From Cannabis sativa (taxonomy: Eukaryota; Streptophyta; Magnoliopsida; Rosales; Cannabaceae), in contig NC_083602.1 of NCBI RefSeq assembly GCF_029168945.1, positions 76,156,600 to 76,220,599 on the forward strand: a DNA stretch of 64,000 nt, written 5' to 3'. Positions within the stretch are counted from its first letter, which is position 1. The number at the start of each line of letters is the position of its first letter. The notes beneath the pieces are model-generated. The model did not search any database, was not told where the DNA came from, and saw only the letters and a list, made by a program, of their open reading frames with translations. This document shows positions 34,553 through 45,675 of the stretch, one piece after another. The translations under genes and the position numbers were made by a program.

Positions 34553-37500
34553 ATGGACGCCAGGCGGACTACCAGGAGTCAGGGCAACTCAGTGGGGTCG
34601 AATCAAGGACAGGGAGCTCAGTTTCCCCCGCCAGTTAGGGGCCGAGGTAGAGGTCCCCGAGGCAGGGCTCGTGGTCGGGATGTTGAGAACCCGCCACAGG
34701 CTGCCCAGGCTCCCCCAGCCGATCAGGGAGCCCAGAATTGGGAGGTTCGGTTTGCTGAGATGCAAGCCCGGATAGAAGAGCAAGACCTCGAGATTCAGAG
34801 GTTGAAACAGCATGGTGCTCCTGCAGTTTCAGTGCCCGTAGTTCCAGTGGCACCTGCCCCTGCTGCTCAGGCCAAAATAGTGGTGGCGCCCAAAAGATTG
34901 GAACCTTTGTATGAGCGGTTCTGGAAGCAAGCACCTCTGGTTTTCTTGGGAGGTCCAGAAGTGATGAAGGCCGAACAGTGGCTGACGGTGATTACCAAGA
35001 TCCTGAACTTCATGGGTGTCACCGGTAATGATAGAGCGGTGTGTGCCACTTTCCAGTTCCAGGAGGACGCTCTGGTCTGGTGGGACATGGTGTCTCAGAT
35101 TCATGACGTCACCACCATGACCTGGGAAAGGTTCTAGGAACTCTTCAACGCCAAGTATTACAATGAGGCGGTCAGAAGCGCCAAGAGGAAAGAGTTCGCT
35201 CACCTGACCCAGCGTGAGAATATGAGCGTAACCGAGTATACTACTCAGTTCGATCGGTTGGCGAGGTTAGCCTCGGGAATTGTGCCAGCCGACTTCATTA
35301 AGAAAGAGAAGTACCTGGACGGTTTAAATGCGAGGATCAAACATGATTTGATGATCACCACGGACGACAGCACCACCTATGCTGAGATGGTGGAGAAGGC
35401 ACTGCGAGCTGAGGGCGCAGTTGGGTGTATGTCGGAGTCAGCTAGTACTCCGGCGAGTGGCGGGGCTCCTACCCCTCCTGCATCAGGCTTTAGCAGGGGG
35501 AGTAGTGGTTTGGCCATTGATCAGAGGAAGAGAGCACCCACTGCATCCGGTGGCTCGAGTCAGAACAAGAGGTTCTGGGGGAACCAGAATAGAAGTAGTC
35601 GTTCCAGTGGTATTGAGACCTGATTCTCCTATCCCGAGTGCCCTAGCTGCAAAAGGCACCATCGGGGTGAGTGCAAAGGTCAGGGATGCTTTCACTGTGG
35701 CATGCCCGGACACTTCAAGAGGGACTGTCCCCAGCTCCGCTCAGAGGCACCGAGAGCTCCAGCAATACCCACTCCAGCCAGGGTGTTCGCCATTACTCAG
35801 GCTGATGCAGATGCCAGCCCATCAGTTGTGATAGGTCAGCTTTCTGTTAATAACTCGCTTTACTCAGTGCTGTTTGATTCTGGGGCTACACATTCTTATG
35901 TGGCAGCCAGAGTCTTTAGTAAATTGGATAGACCGTACGATAGATATGAATCAGGGTTTGGAACCCTATTACCTGGCGGAGAATTGGTTATCTCCAACAG
36001 ATGGATTAGGTCTATGCCGATCAGGATAGATGGTAGAGAGTTAAGTGCTGACTTGATAGAGATGAGTTTAGTAGAGTTTGATATTATTTTAGGAATGGAT
36101 TTCCTATCTAAATATTCGGCGAGCATTGATTGCAAAAGGAAGATGGTGATCTTTCAACCGGAAAGTGAAGAACCATTCGTGTTTGTTGGTTCACTTCGGG
36201 GATCTCGGATCCCGGTGATTTCGGCCATGTCAGCTAGAGATTTATTGCATGGCAGTTGTTTAGGGTTTCTGGCCGTGGTGGTGGACACCACTCGGCCAGA
36301 TACCATTCGGCCAGAGGACATCAAGGTGGTTCGGGAATTTTTGGATGTTTTTCCCGAAGAACTTCATGGGTTACCACCTCAGCGGGAGATTGACTTCATG
36401 ATAGATTTGGCACCAGGGGTGGAACCGGTTTCCAAAGCCCCGTATAGAATGGCTCCAGCTGAACTTAAGGAGTTAAAGATTCAGCTCCAAGGGTTGCTTG
36501 ACATAGGGTTTATTCGGCCTAGTGTGTCACCCTGGGGAGCCCCGATTTTATTCGTCAAAAAGAAAGATGGATCTATGAGGATGTGCATCGACTACAGAGA
36601 ATTGAACAAGCTGACGGTGAAGAATAAATATCCATTACCTAGGATCGATGATTTGTTCGATCAGCTTCAGGGGAAGACGGTCTTTTCTAAGATTGATCTC
36701 CGTTCGGGTTATCATCAGTTGAGAATCCGAGAGGAGGACATTTCGAAGACGGCTTTCCGCACTAGGTATGGACATTACGAATTCCTGGTTATGTCATTCG
36801 GACTAACCAATGCTCCTGCAGCATTCATGGACTTGATGAATAGAGTATTCAAGGATTTCCTCGATATCTGTGTGATTGTGTTTATCGACGACATCCTCGT
36901 GTACTCTCAATCAGAAGAGGAGCATGAATTACATCTTCAGATGGTACTGCAACGGCTTCGGGAACACAAGCTTTATGCCAAATTCAAGAAATGTGAATTC
37001 TGGCTATCTCAGGTGTCCTTCCTAGGGCACATTGTGAGCAAAGATGGGATCAAGGTAGATCCCAGGAAGATCGAATCCGTTAGGGATTGGCCGAGACCGA
37101 AGACAGTGACAGAGATCAGAAGCTTCTTGGGTTTAGCTGGGTATTACCGTAGGTTCGTGGAAGGGTTTTCTAAAATTTCAATGCCCCTGACCGAGCTTAC
37201 AAAGAAGAATCAACGGTTTGTCTGGTCAGACAAATGTGAAGCTAGCTTTCAGGAGCTGAAGCAGAGGTTGATTACCGCTCCAGTGCTAGCTTTGCCTTCG
37301 GACAATGAAAAGTTTGTAGTTTATTGTGATGCATCCAGACAGGGTCTGGGGTGTGTGTTGATGCAAGCCGACCGCGTTATCGCTTATGCCTCCCGTCAGT
37401 TAAAGGATTATGAACAGCGATACCCGACTCACGATCTAGAGTTGGGCGCGGTGGTTTTTGCATTGAAGATTTGGCGGCATTACCTTTACGGAGAAAGGTG

Positions 37501-39235
37501 TGAAATCTATACCAACCATAAAAGTCTCAAGTATTTCTATACTCAAAAGGATTTGAATATGAGACAAAGGCGTTGGTTGGAACTAGTGAAAGATTACGAC
37601 TGTGAGATCCTCTATCACCCTGGGAAGGCCAATGTAGTGGCCGATGCCCTGAGCAGAAAGGGTCCCGGGCAGGTAGCTAGTATGGTTCAGATCTCACCTC
37701 AGCTAGCAGAGGATATGGTTAGATCCAGCATTGAGTTTGTGGTAGGTCAGCTTCACAACTTAACGCTGCAATCTGATCTGTTGGAAAGAATAAAAGTCGC
37801 TCAGATGATGGATCCAGAATTAGTGAAGATCAGAGATGAGGTGTTGGCTGGTCAAGCCAAGGACTTTTCAGTGTCAGACAGCGGGATGCTTCTGTATAAA
37901 GCTAGGGTTTGTGTTCCGAATAGTATGGAACTCAGGAATGAGATCTTTGAGGAGGCTCATTCTACCCCGTATTCTCTGCATCCCGGCACCACTAAGATGT
38001 ACCAAGATCTGAAACCGTACTTCTGGTGGAGCGGTATGAAGAAGAATTTGGTAGAATTCATATCGAGATGCCTCACTTGTCAGCAGATTAAGGCTGAACA
38101 TCAGAGACCAGCAGGGTTGTTGCAGCCTCTAACCCTACCAGAATGGAAGTGGGAAGATATCACGATGGATTTTGTGGTCGGGTTACCTAGGACCACGGGT
38201 TTGTTTGATTCCATCTGGGTAGTGGTGGATCGATTTACGAAATCTGCTCATTTTCTGCCGGTTAGGACAACTTTTACAGTGGTTCAGTTGGCAGAGTTGT
38301 ATGTTAGAGAGATCGTAAGACTTCACGGGGTACCGAAGTCTATAGTTTCGGACAGGGATCCGAAGTTCACCTCCAAATTTTGGCAGAGTTTGCAGCGAGC
38401 AATGGGTACAAAGCTGAAATTTAGTACAGCATTTCATCCTCAGACAGATGGTCAAAGGACAATTCAGATATTGGAGGATATGTTGCGAGCCTGTGTTATG
38501 GATTTTGAAGGCTCATGGAATAAATATGTACCGTTGATAGAATTTTCTTACAACAACAGTTATCAGAGTACAATAGGGATGGCTCCCTATGAACTGTTAT
38601 ACGATAGGAAGTGTAGATCTCCCATTCACTGGGATGAGACAGGGGAGAGGAAATACCTAGGTCCAGAGTTAGTGCAGCGGACCAATGAGGCAATAGAGAA
38701 GATAAAAGCTAGGATGCTTGCCTCACAGAGTAGACAGAAGAGTTACGCAGATCCGAAACGCAGAGATGTTGAGTTCCAAGTAGGGGACCATGTGTTTTTA
38801 CGGGTATCTCCGATGAAGGGGATCAAACGTTTCGGGAAAAGAGGCAAGTTATGCCCTAGATTTACAGGACCTTTTGAGATTCTCGAGAAGATAGGTCAAG
38901 TGGCATACCGGTTAGCATTGCCTCCAGCTTTATCAGCAGTTCACAACGTATTCCATGTCTCGATGTTGAGAAAATACATTTCAGATCCCTCTCATATACT
39001 CAGTTATGAGAGCCTTGAGCTGCAGCCAGACATGACTTACGAAGAACACCCAGTGCAGATCCTGGATAGAAAGGATAAAGTCCTTCGGAATAAGACCATA
39101 GCATTGGTCAAAGTTCTCTGAAGAAACAGCAAGGTGGAGGAAGCCACCTGGGAGCTAGAGTCAGATATGAGAGCTCAATATCCAGAGTTATTCAGGTTAG
39201 ATTTCGGGGACGAAATCCTTTTAAGGGGGGAATAG
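34553..39235 (+). pseudogene. Tekay chromovirus gag-pol with three premature stops
   Basis: A single frame of 1561 codons opens at MDARRTTRSQ. It includes gag with an Arg/Gly/Pro-rich N-terminus and retrotransposon gag core (to about residue 360), a CCHC knuckle ([14 protein letters not shown], about residue 380), and protease ([11 protein letters not shown], about 440). Then come reverse transcriptase ([12 protein letters not shown], catalytic FIDD about 777), RNase H, integrase (zinc motif ending CLTCQQIK, catalytic MDFVVGLP and SDRDPKF), and a C-terminal chromodomain-like stretch ([10 protein letters not shown]). Stops interrupt it: TAG 35135-35137 and TGA 35621-35623 in gag, and TGA 39119-39121 in the chromodomain, where the related element at 61019 has Trp. 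Compared with that element, two residues are also missing in the integrase after HPQTDGQ. The frame ends at the polypurine tract. Non-functional as it stands. Confidence 0.93.
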
Positions 39236-39236
39236 T

Positions 39237-41551
39237 TGTAAAGACCGCTTAGTTTAATTTGGAAATTAGCAGTTAATCACGTTTAATTATGAAATTATTT
39301 ATAGCTATTTAAATAATTATTTATACTGTTATTATTGAATTCAGAGATGCATTTTTATGTCATGTAGTATTTTTCATAATTTTGCATTCCGGTGCCCGGT
39401 ATTTTGGAACTCGGTGTTTGGCTCAGTAAAAATTACAACTTAGTATGTTAGTAGTTTGGGGCGGTTTATTAGACGTTGAGAATGTCGGGAATGGCCGGGA
39501 ATTTAGAATTTCCCAAAAATACCCCTTTAGTGTTATTTATGTTATTTTGGGGTGGAGCGGCAAAATGGTCTTTTTGCCCCAATGATATTTTGTCTTCTAA
39601 TGACTTTATTAATTGAAAAATAAATGTTAATTATTAATTGTTGGCTGAATATATGGGGGGTAATGACTCTTATTCTCATTTCATTCAAAAAATTCTAAGT
39701 TAAAGAAAAATAGAAAATTTTCAAAAAGCTCTCCTTCTCTCTCTCTTTTCGGCCAAGACTTGGAGCTGCTAGGGCTGGGTGTTCTTGCTCAATTCTTGTG
39801 AATTTCAGCACCTCTTTGTGTAATCCAAGTCAAGGTTTGATCACTTGTAACTCCTCTTTGTGTTTTCTTGAGTTTTAAGAAAGTTTGGTGTAATGCATGC
39901 ATGATTGTTGGATATTGTTGCTGCTGTGAATTTGTTGTTATTTTCTGGGATTTGAGCATGTTAAGTTAAGGCTATTTGAGTTGTTTTTGAAGCATGATTC
40001 TTAAGTTGAGAGCTAAGGTTTTTCTATGCAAAAATTATGGTTTTCAAAGAGAAATGTCTTGAATCTGTTGCTGTGATGTTGTTGATGTTTGTAGTTGTTT
40101 TCAGAGGCTATTCTCAGCATGTTTCAGTAAGTTTAGATTGATTTGATTGCATGTTAGCTAGGTTTGCTCAAGTTTGAGTTTAGAACTCAAAGCTTGAGCT
40201 TTAATGGTGATTTTTGATTATGTGCAATCTGGGTGGTTTTGAAGCTTTAGAAATGTTCTAGGGGATAGTTAGAACAAGTCTGGAAGGTTTCATGTGAATT
40301 GGAGTTGATTTGGTTGAGTTATGAATTTTTGATGTTGCTGCCTGCGAGGAACCGGAATTCCGGTTGTGCATCCGGAATTCCGGATGGGGTTCTGAATTTT
40401 CCCAGAACCGGAATTCCGGTTGGGCAACCGGTCTGCCGGTTGGGGAAAATTCTGAAACCCTAGTTTTCCTTGATTTTGTGTTTTTGGGGGTATTGCCATG
40501 CTTTTTATCGATAGGGAAACTTTTAGTTCCTAGTTTAAGTCCCCGGGAAGTGATTTAGCGTATCACTTATAGTGTTGTGATTTTTATGGTTTAGGAGGCT
40601 GTAATCCACCGCGCAGTTAAGTTCCAGTCAGGTTGACCGACACACCTGAATTCGGAATCCAGGTAAGATTAGTATAACAGTATGCATATGTAGATTACAT
40701 GTTTAGTGTGCATGTAGGAAGCATGTTAGATTACATCAGTTATGTATGTTGGCTTCGAACCATCCAACCTTGTCACGTCGGTACAGGCTGGAGTATGACC
40801 AGCAGTCGGAGTATGACCGGTTCGACCGATCAGGCTGACACTTAGGTTGGTGGTTCCGTACTATTGACGTATCCCGTCGGTACAGGCTGGAGTATGACCA
40901 GCAGCCGGAGTATGACCGGTTCGACCGATCAGGCGGATACTGTAACACGTCGGTACAGGCTGGAGTATGACCAGCAGCCGGAGTATGACCGGTTCGACCG
41001 ATCAGGCTGTTACTTGTCAATAGTACCGTCCCTATGAACGTTCAGAACTCAGTACCATGTTGGACACGGCAGTTAGGGGGACTCAGTATCGTGTTGGACA
41101 CGGCAGTTAGGGTTATGATCAGGGGTATGGACGTCTGATCATGACCGGGTTTTATGTATGAATATTATTATGCTTTTCTTACTGAGTCTGTCGACTCACA
41201 GTTCTACGTTTATGGGTAGGTAAAGGCAAGGCTAAAGCTGATGGACCGTGAACGAGCTTATGAAGATTGTACATGTCGGGGCGGTTTGGCCTGGAGCGTA
41301 CGATCCTCGGGACAGCAAGGCTAATTTTTTGTAACTTGTCGCTAGGCGACAATTATTTTGTATGAACAGTAAACTTTTGTAAATGATTTTGTAATCGGGA
41401 TCCCGAGTCTTTTGTAATATTATTTTATAAGTTTAATTAAAAAGCAAAAATTTTAATTAATCACGTTTTCCATAAACCTCGTTGATTAGCAACGAGCTGC
41501 ACAGCATGTTTAAAAATCACGTAATACGCCTATGTTAGTTAGGGTGTTACA
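39237..41551 (+). repeat. Tekay chromovirus 3' LTR
   Basis: 2315 bp, from TGTAAAGACCGC (after the polypurine tract AAGGGGGGAATAGT) to GGGTGTTACA. It contains the minisatellite (40776-41010) and a cluster of palindromes (40349-40443). Confidence 0.95.
40349..40443. repeat. Cluster of CCGGAATTCCGG palindromes in the LTR
   Basis: Four palindromic units follow closely: AACCGGAATTCCGGTT, TCCGGAATTCCGGA, AACCGGAATTCCGGTT and AACCGGTCTGCCGGTT. In the 5' LTR (33071-33165) two of them are damaged by single changes. Confidence 0.85.
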
Positions 41552-41556
41552 GTATA

Positions 41557-42346
41557 CCTCCTTATCGGTCCTGAAGCTAGTGCACTCTTGGTCCGCCGTA
41601 TGCATCTTTATTTGATTATACCCGGCATAGGCGTCCATGAAGGATAGTAATTTGAATCCAGAAGTGGCGTCTACCATTTGGTCGATCCTGGGCAGCGGGA
41701 AGCAGTCCTTCGGACAAACTTTGTTTAGATCAGTAAAATCTATACAAACTCGCCAAGTCCCGTTCGGTTTGGGCACCAGGACCGGATTGGCTAGCCATTC
41801 CGGATAGTATACGTCGCGGATCATGCCGTTGGTTGAAAGCTTATCCACCTCTTTCTCCAGAGCCTCGGCTTTCACCGAGTCGAGTGGGCGTCGCTTTTGC
41901 TGGACTGGCGGCATGTCCGGATTGACGTTGAGGACGTGGGTGATGACGTGGGGACTTATGCCAGTCATGTCCTCTTGGCGCCATGCAAAGATGTCGATGG
42001 CGCCCTTTAGTGTTTTTATTATTTTCTCTTTTTCCTCCGGATCTAGGTTCTTTCTCAGCCGGAGTACTTTGGTGGAGTCGAGGTCGCACACTGATAATTC
42101 CTCGACATCCTCCATTGGTTCCACAATTTTTTTGGACCCCACACGGGGGTCCAACTCATCTTCCTCAGCCATTTCTGGCTCAATGGATTCCCGGACCATC
42201 AGTACTGGCAGGTGGGTAGGAAACTTTAGGCACAAGTGCTGAATGGACGTGACTGCGCCAAAATCTACCAAGGCCGGTCGGCCGAGGATCGCATTGTAAG
42301 CAGTCGGACAGTCCACCACCACAAAAGTGCAGTATTTAAATGTGCT
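41557..42346 (-). pseudogene. Tat pol, first part: protease tail and reverse transcriptase N-terminal half
   Basis: The minus strand continues from the stop at 42347. It has a [13 protein letters not shown] segment, an acidic linker, the reverse transcriptase start ([20 protein letters not shown]) and the palm segment [13 protein letters not shown]. It then breaks at the composite insertion after KEVY. The remaining half is at 28813-31467 in the same orientation. Removing the composite and one GTATA copy restores collinearity at DNA level. Confidence 0.92.
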
Positions 42347-44825
42347 CTAGGGGGTGTCCGGACACAAGGTGACTAGAAGCCTTACTTTTCCCATCGGGAT
42401 AAGTGTCGTTCCATTAAACCCTGTGAGTTGGGACCCACTGGGTGAGAGGTCTCGGTCCGTCAAGCCTATTACGGTGAAGGCCTCCTTGAAGAGTAGGTTC
42501 ATGGAACTTCCATTGTCAATTAAGACTCTGGCGACCACTTTATTAGCGATGGGGGTCTCTATGGCCAATGGGTCATGATGAGGGAAGCGCACTGTCTTGG
42601 CGTTTTCTTCCGTGAATGTGATGGGTTGGTCCATCAGCCGGGGCCTTTGAGCTGGGAGTTGAGTAACCTCCCAAACCTCATTGTGTTTCACGGCCCCCGC
42701 GTACCGTTTGAGCTCCTTGCGAGTAGTTCCTCCAATATGGGGACCTCCGGAGATCATGGCTACCCTCCCGTTAGGTCTGGGCGGCAGACCAGGGATGTGC
42801 TGGGCGTCGCCCGCGGGAGCTGCTGGAGCCAACGCTCCTACTGTACCCCCTGGTGTTCCCTGGGGCACACCCCCTGTCGCCTGGCCCGGATTGAGGTGAG
42901 GCAGCCTATTCTTGATCCACTCATAGAGGTGGCCCAATCGGATCAGGTTTTCAATCTCGTCCTTGAGATTCTTGCATTCATTGGTGCTATGACCAATGTC
43001 GTTGTGGTACTCGCATCTTTTGCTCGGATCTCTCCGGGAGCTATCCTTGTACAACGGTTGTGGTCTCCGATAGTGCGTATTTTGCCTAGTAGCAAAGTAC
43101 ACACGTTCTTGGGAGTCCGTCAGCTCCGTGTACTGGGTGTACTGGGGAGTGTACCCCTTTTTCTGGCGCTTCTCCCCCGCCCGGGTGCTGCCCTTGGAGG
43201 ATCTTTTACTCCTCAAACCCTGGGAAGGGCCTGCCAGGCTAGCGGCCGGAGCGGAGTGCGAAGGAGCTTGTCCATTCATCCCGGAGGGGTTTCCAAAATG
43301 GGATGATGCTGGCGCCAAGGCGTGGCTCTGACTATATTCGGGGGTGGCAGAGAACTGTATGCCGCTTATCGGTGGAGTCGTGGTCGGGGCAGTACCTGAG
43401 GGCGGTACTCCGGGCATGTACCCTGCTATCCCGGTGGGATAGTATCCTCCATAAGCCACTATTTGGGCTTCTTCGAGGTTGATATATTTTTGGACTCTCT
43501 TCTGGAAGTCCTGAAGGCTAGCAGCCCCCTCTTGTTGTAGTTCATTCCAGAAGGGAGTCCCTGTACGGATGCCTGCTTGGAGAAGCGCAAGCTGTTGTCC
43601 GTCATTAACTTTCTTAGTTTTCGAGGCTTCCTCTCGGAACCTCTTTATATAGTTCTTCAAGGTCTCGGTGGGCAGTTGCTTGATGTTAGTCAAGGCACTG
43701 ACCTCCAGGTTGACCTTTCTTGCGGCGACAAACTGTCTCCGGAAATTGGTCTGTAGCTTGTTCCAACAGCCCACGGATCCTGGTTCCAGCTTCTTGAACC
43801 ATTCCTCCGGGGACCCACTTAGAGTAAGTGGGAAGCACAGACATTTGGCGTCATTGCTGACTCTCATGACCGTCATGACACGGTTGAACCGTGACAAGTG
43901 GTCGCTCGGATCAGAGTTCTCGGTATAAGCTGCCATTTCGGGCATCTTAAAGTTTTTGGGGAGCTCCGCCTCTAGGATGTGCTTAGCACATGGCTCTCGA
44001 TCCTCGCAATCTGAGTCGGAGTCATCCCCTTTCTGCCTCCGGGAGACTCGGGCAATGTCTTTTCGAAGTATGGCGAGTTCCGCCATAATTCTTTCATTTA
44101 ACGTACCCGTGGAGACCACGGGTCCGTATCTTTTTTGGTCAAGGTGATCCCGGAGGTCACCTTGGTTCCCATTGATTTGATTTCTCAGATCAACGGGAGG
44201 ACATCTCTGTCCTCTTCTTCCTCTACCTCCGGGCTCTTGGTGCACGGAAACGCTTTTTCGGTCCTCTCGATCCTGAGGGCCAAAACTCCCTTTTTGGAGC
44301 TTGCCCCTCTGCGGACCTTTCCCTTTAGGGAAATCTGAGCGGACCTTTCGCGGATCCTGCGCCTTTTTCTTTCGCCCTGGGGTAGAGGTAGGGTTTTTTG
44401 TTTGGTTCCCTTCAGCAGGGTACCTTATAGGGCTAGGCTCCCTAGACTTCTGCTGTTGGGAACTAGGCGAGGATTCCTCTGGTTCCTTGCCAAGTCCAGC
44501 AGTCATTGCCTTGGGATGTACGTGAATGCCAGCCGCCTCCATGGCTTCTTGCATGGCCAGCATCACTTCTTGGATTTTTTGGTTTTGTGCTTTCTGAGCT
44601 TCGATCTCGGCTTCGTGATCGATAGCTTTTTTTTCTGAGAAGCACCAACTCTGAGTAGCTACCTTTGCCGTAGGCATACTCATCTAGGTTTCCCTCGTAG
44701 TCATCATCTGGAATTCCTTCTTCTTCCTCAGAACCCTCAGCTGCTCTTGAGGCTACATCTTCCTCATTTGGGTCTTGAGCATCTTCTAGTGGGCGAGGCT
44801 GACGAGTACTTCTAGTCTCCACCAT
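42347..44825 (-). pseudogene. Tat gag and protease, frameshifted and with a stop
   Basis: The start is MVETRSTRQPRPLEDAQ at 44825, then an acidic region. An A8 run at 44627-44634 (minus strand) puts the N-terminus one base out of frame with the rest; seven As would join them. The long open part shows the gag core (FPLTLSGSPEEWFKKL, then an FRRQF / LKNYIKRFREEA region), the Tat motif CEYHNDIGHSTNECKNL, a Pro/Gly-rich linker, and a protease with the DNGSS active site (VLIDNGSSMNLLF). An in-frame TAG at 42347-42349 separates it from the reverse transcriptase. The shift could be decay or a frameshift site used by the element; decay seems likelier given the other lesions. Confidence 0.88.
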
Positions 44826-44866
44826 TTTTGTGAAGTCAAGTGTTCGTTTACAGTAGCTTTCTTCAG

Positions 44867-44884
44867 CTCTCAATGAAAGCACCA
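44867..44884 (-). promoter_or_regulatory. Putative primer binding site of the Tat element
   Basis: The minus strand next to the 5' LTR reads TTT then TGGTGCTTTCATTGAGAG. The leading TGG fits pairing with a tRNA CCA end, but I cannot assign the tRNA. Confidence 0.55.
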
Positions 44885-44887
44885 AAA

Positions 44888-45675
44888 TGTTGACCGAGGT
44901 TTTCGGCAACTAATAAAATATTATAAGTTTATAGAGCTGTAAGAAAATTAGAGAAGGATTTTTACGTGGTTGGGGCGTTAATGAGCCTTAGTCCACGAGT
45001 CTTTGTTATTTATGGATGTATTTAATACAGAGAATGTATTTGGTGAGTGTTTCACTCTTATAAATACAGAGAATGTTCTTGGTGAGTATTTACTCTTCTT
45101 GCTCTTATGCAGCCCAAGATTCTCGATCCCATTTAATGAGCTTTGAGGGGGTATTTATAGTGTTTTTGGTGGGGTGATCCCCAGAATTATCTTTACAAGT
45201 GTATCTGTAAGTATCCATAAAGTTGGGCATTCCCAATGAATATACCATGAGTAATGCATGGTCAAATCCCTAGGTGCTGTAGGGCTTTTATGTGGAATGT
45301 CCTTATTGTCTTTTGACTGATGTGAGTCTTCACAGTGTAGCCATCGCTAGACTTAAATGATCATTACTTTGTAGCTGCAGGTTGGAGGTTGTGCCGTCAG
45401 ACTTTATTGCGTGTAGCAGTCCCAACACGCTTCCTCCCATGGGGCATTAAATGTGACTCGATTGCTCAGGAGAAACCTGACAGCTCGCGGAGATGCCTTA
45501 GCGTTACTCGAGCTTCCGGGAGCATATGGGGCTCCATATGCCTTCTCCGGGAGCTATGTCCTGGACGCTGCCTTACGGCATAAAGACTTAGCAAATATTT
45601 TTGGATTATAAGTTGCTTGATCCACGTGTCCTTGTCTGGTTGGTCCACGTACATTGGGCAAAATCAGAGGCAACA
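44888..45675 (-). repeat. Tat element 5' LTR
   Basis: 788 bp and collinear with 13915-14702. The minus-strand TATA box CTATAAATACC lies near 45151-45161. Ends are TGTTG and CAACA, followed by the ATAGA duplication. Confidence 0.95.

Larger units (their letters stand above)
31473..41551 (+). mobile_element. Composite unit: Cassandra-like LTR fused to a complete Tekay chromovirus
   Basis: An exact GTATA duplication (31468-31472 and 41552-41556) brackets 10,079 bp. The left end is TGTGACAG of a Cassandra-like segment (31473-31957); the right end is GTGTTACA of the chromovirus 3' LTR. Between them are the chromovirus 5' LTR (31958-34272), primer site, gag-pol, polypurine tract and 3' LTR (39237-41551). 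The outer duplication implies that the hybrid behaved as one integrating unit, or that the right part of a Cassandra element was lost exactly to the LTR ends. It interrupts the Tat reverse transcriptase between the codons for KEVY and CYLVMPFG. Confidence 0.8.
13915..45675 (-). mobile_element. Tat-lineage Ty3/gypsy retrotransposon with antisense gene, about 12.1 kb without nested insertions
   Basis: Two 788-bp LTRs (13915-14702 and 44888-45675) with TGTTG...CAACA termini lie inside an exact ATAGA duplication (13910-13914 and 45676-45680). Minus-strand order is 5' LTR, primer site, gag, protease, reverse transcriptase, RNase H, a second RNase H, integrase, then a plus-strand antisense gene, polypurine tract and 3' LTR. 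The DNGSS protease motif, the CEYHNDIGHSTNEC gag motif, the extra RNase H and the antisense ORF place it in the Tat lineage. It is split by LARD-2 (in the antisense gene) and by the composite unit (in the reverse transcriptase). By eye the LTRs differ at about 15 positions. Confidence 0.93.

Noticed and set aside
41823..44525. Several plus-strand ORFs of 60-240 codons opposite Tat gag
   Set aside because: They are shadows of GC-rich gag on the minus strand, which has the recognisable motifs; unlike the antisense gene at 15717-28316 they show no family match or promoter.
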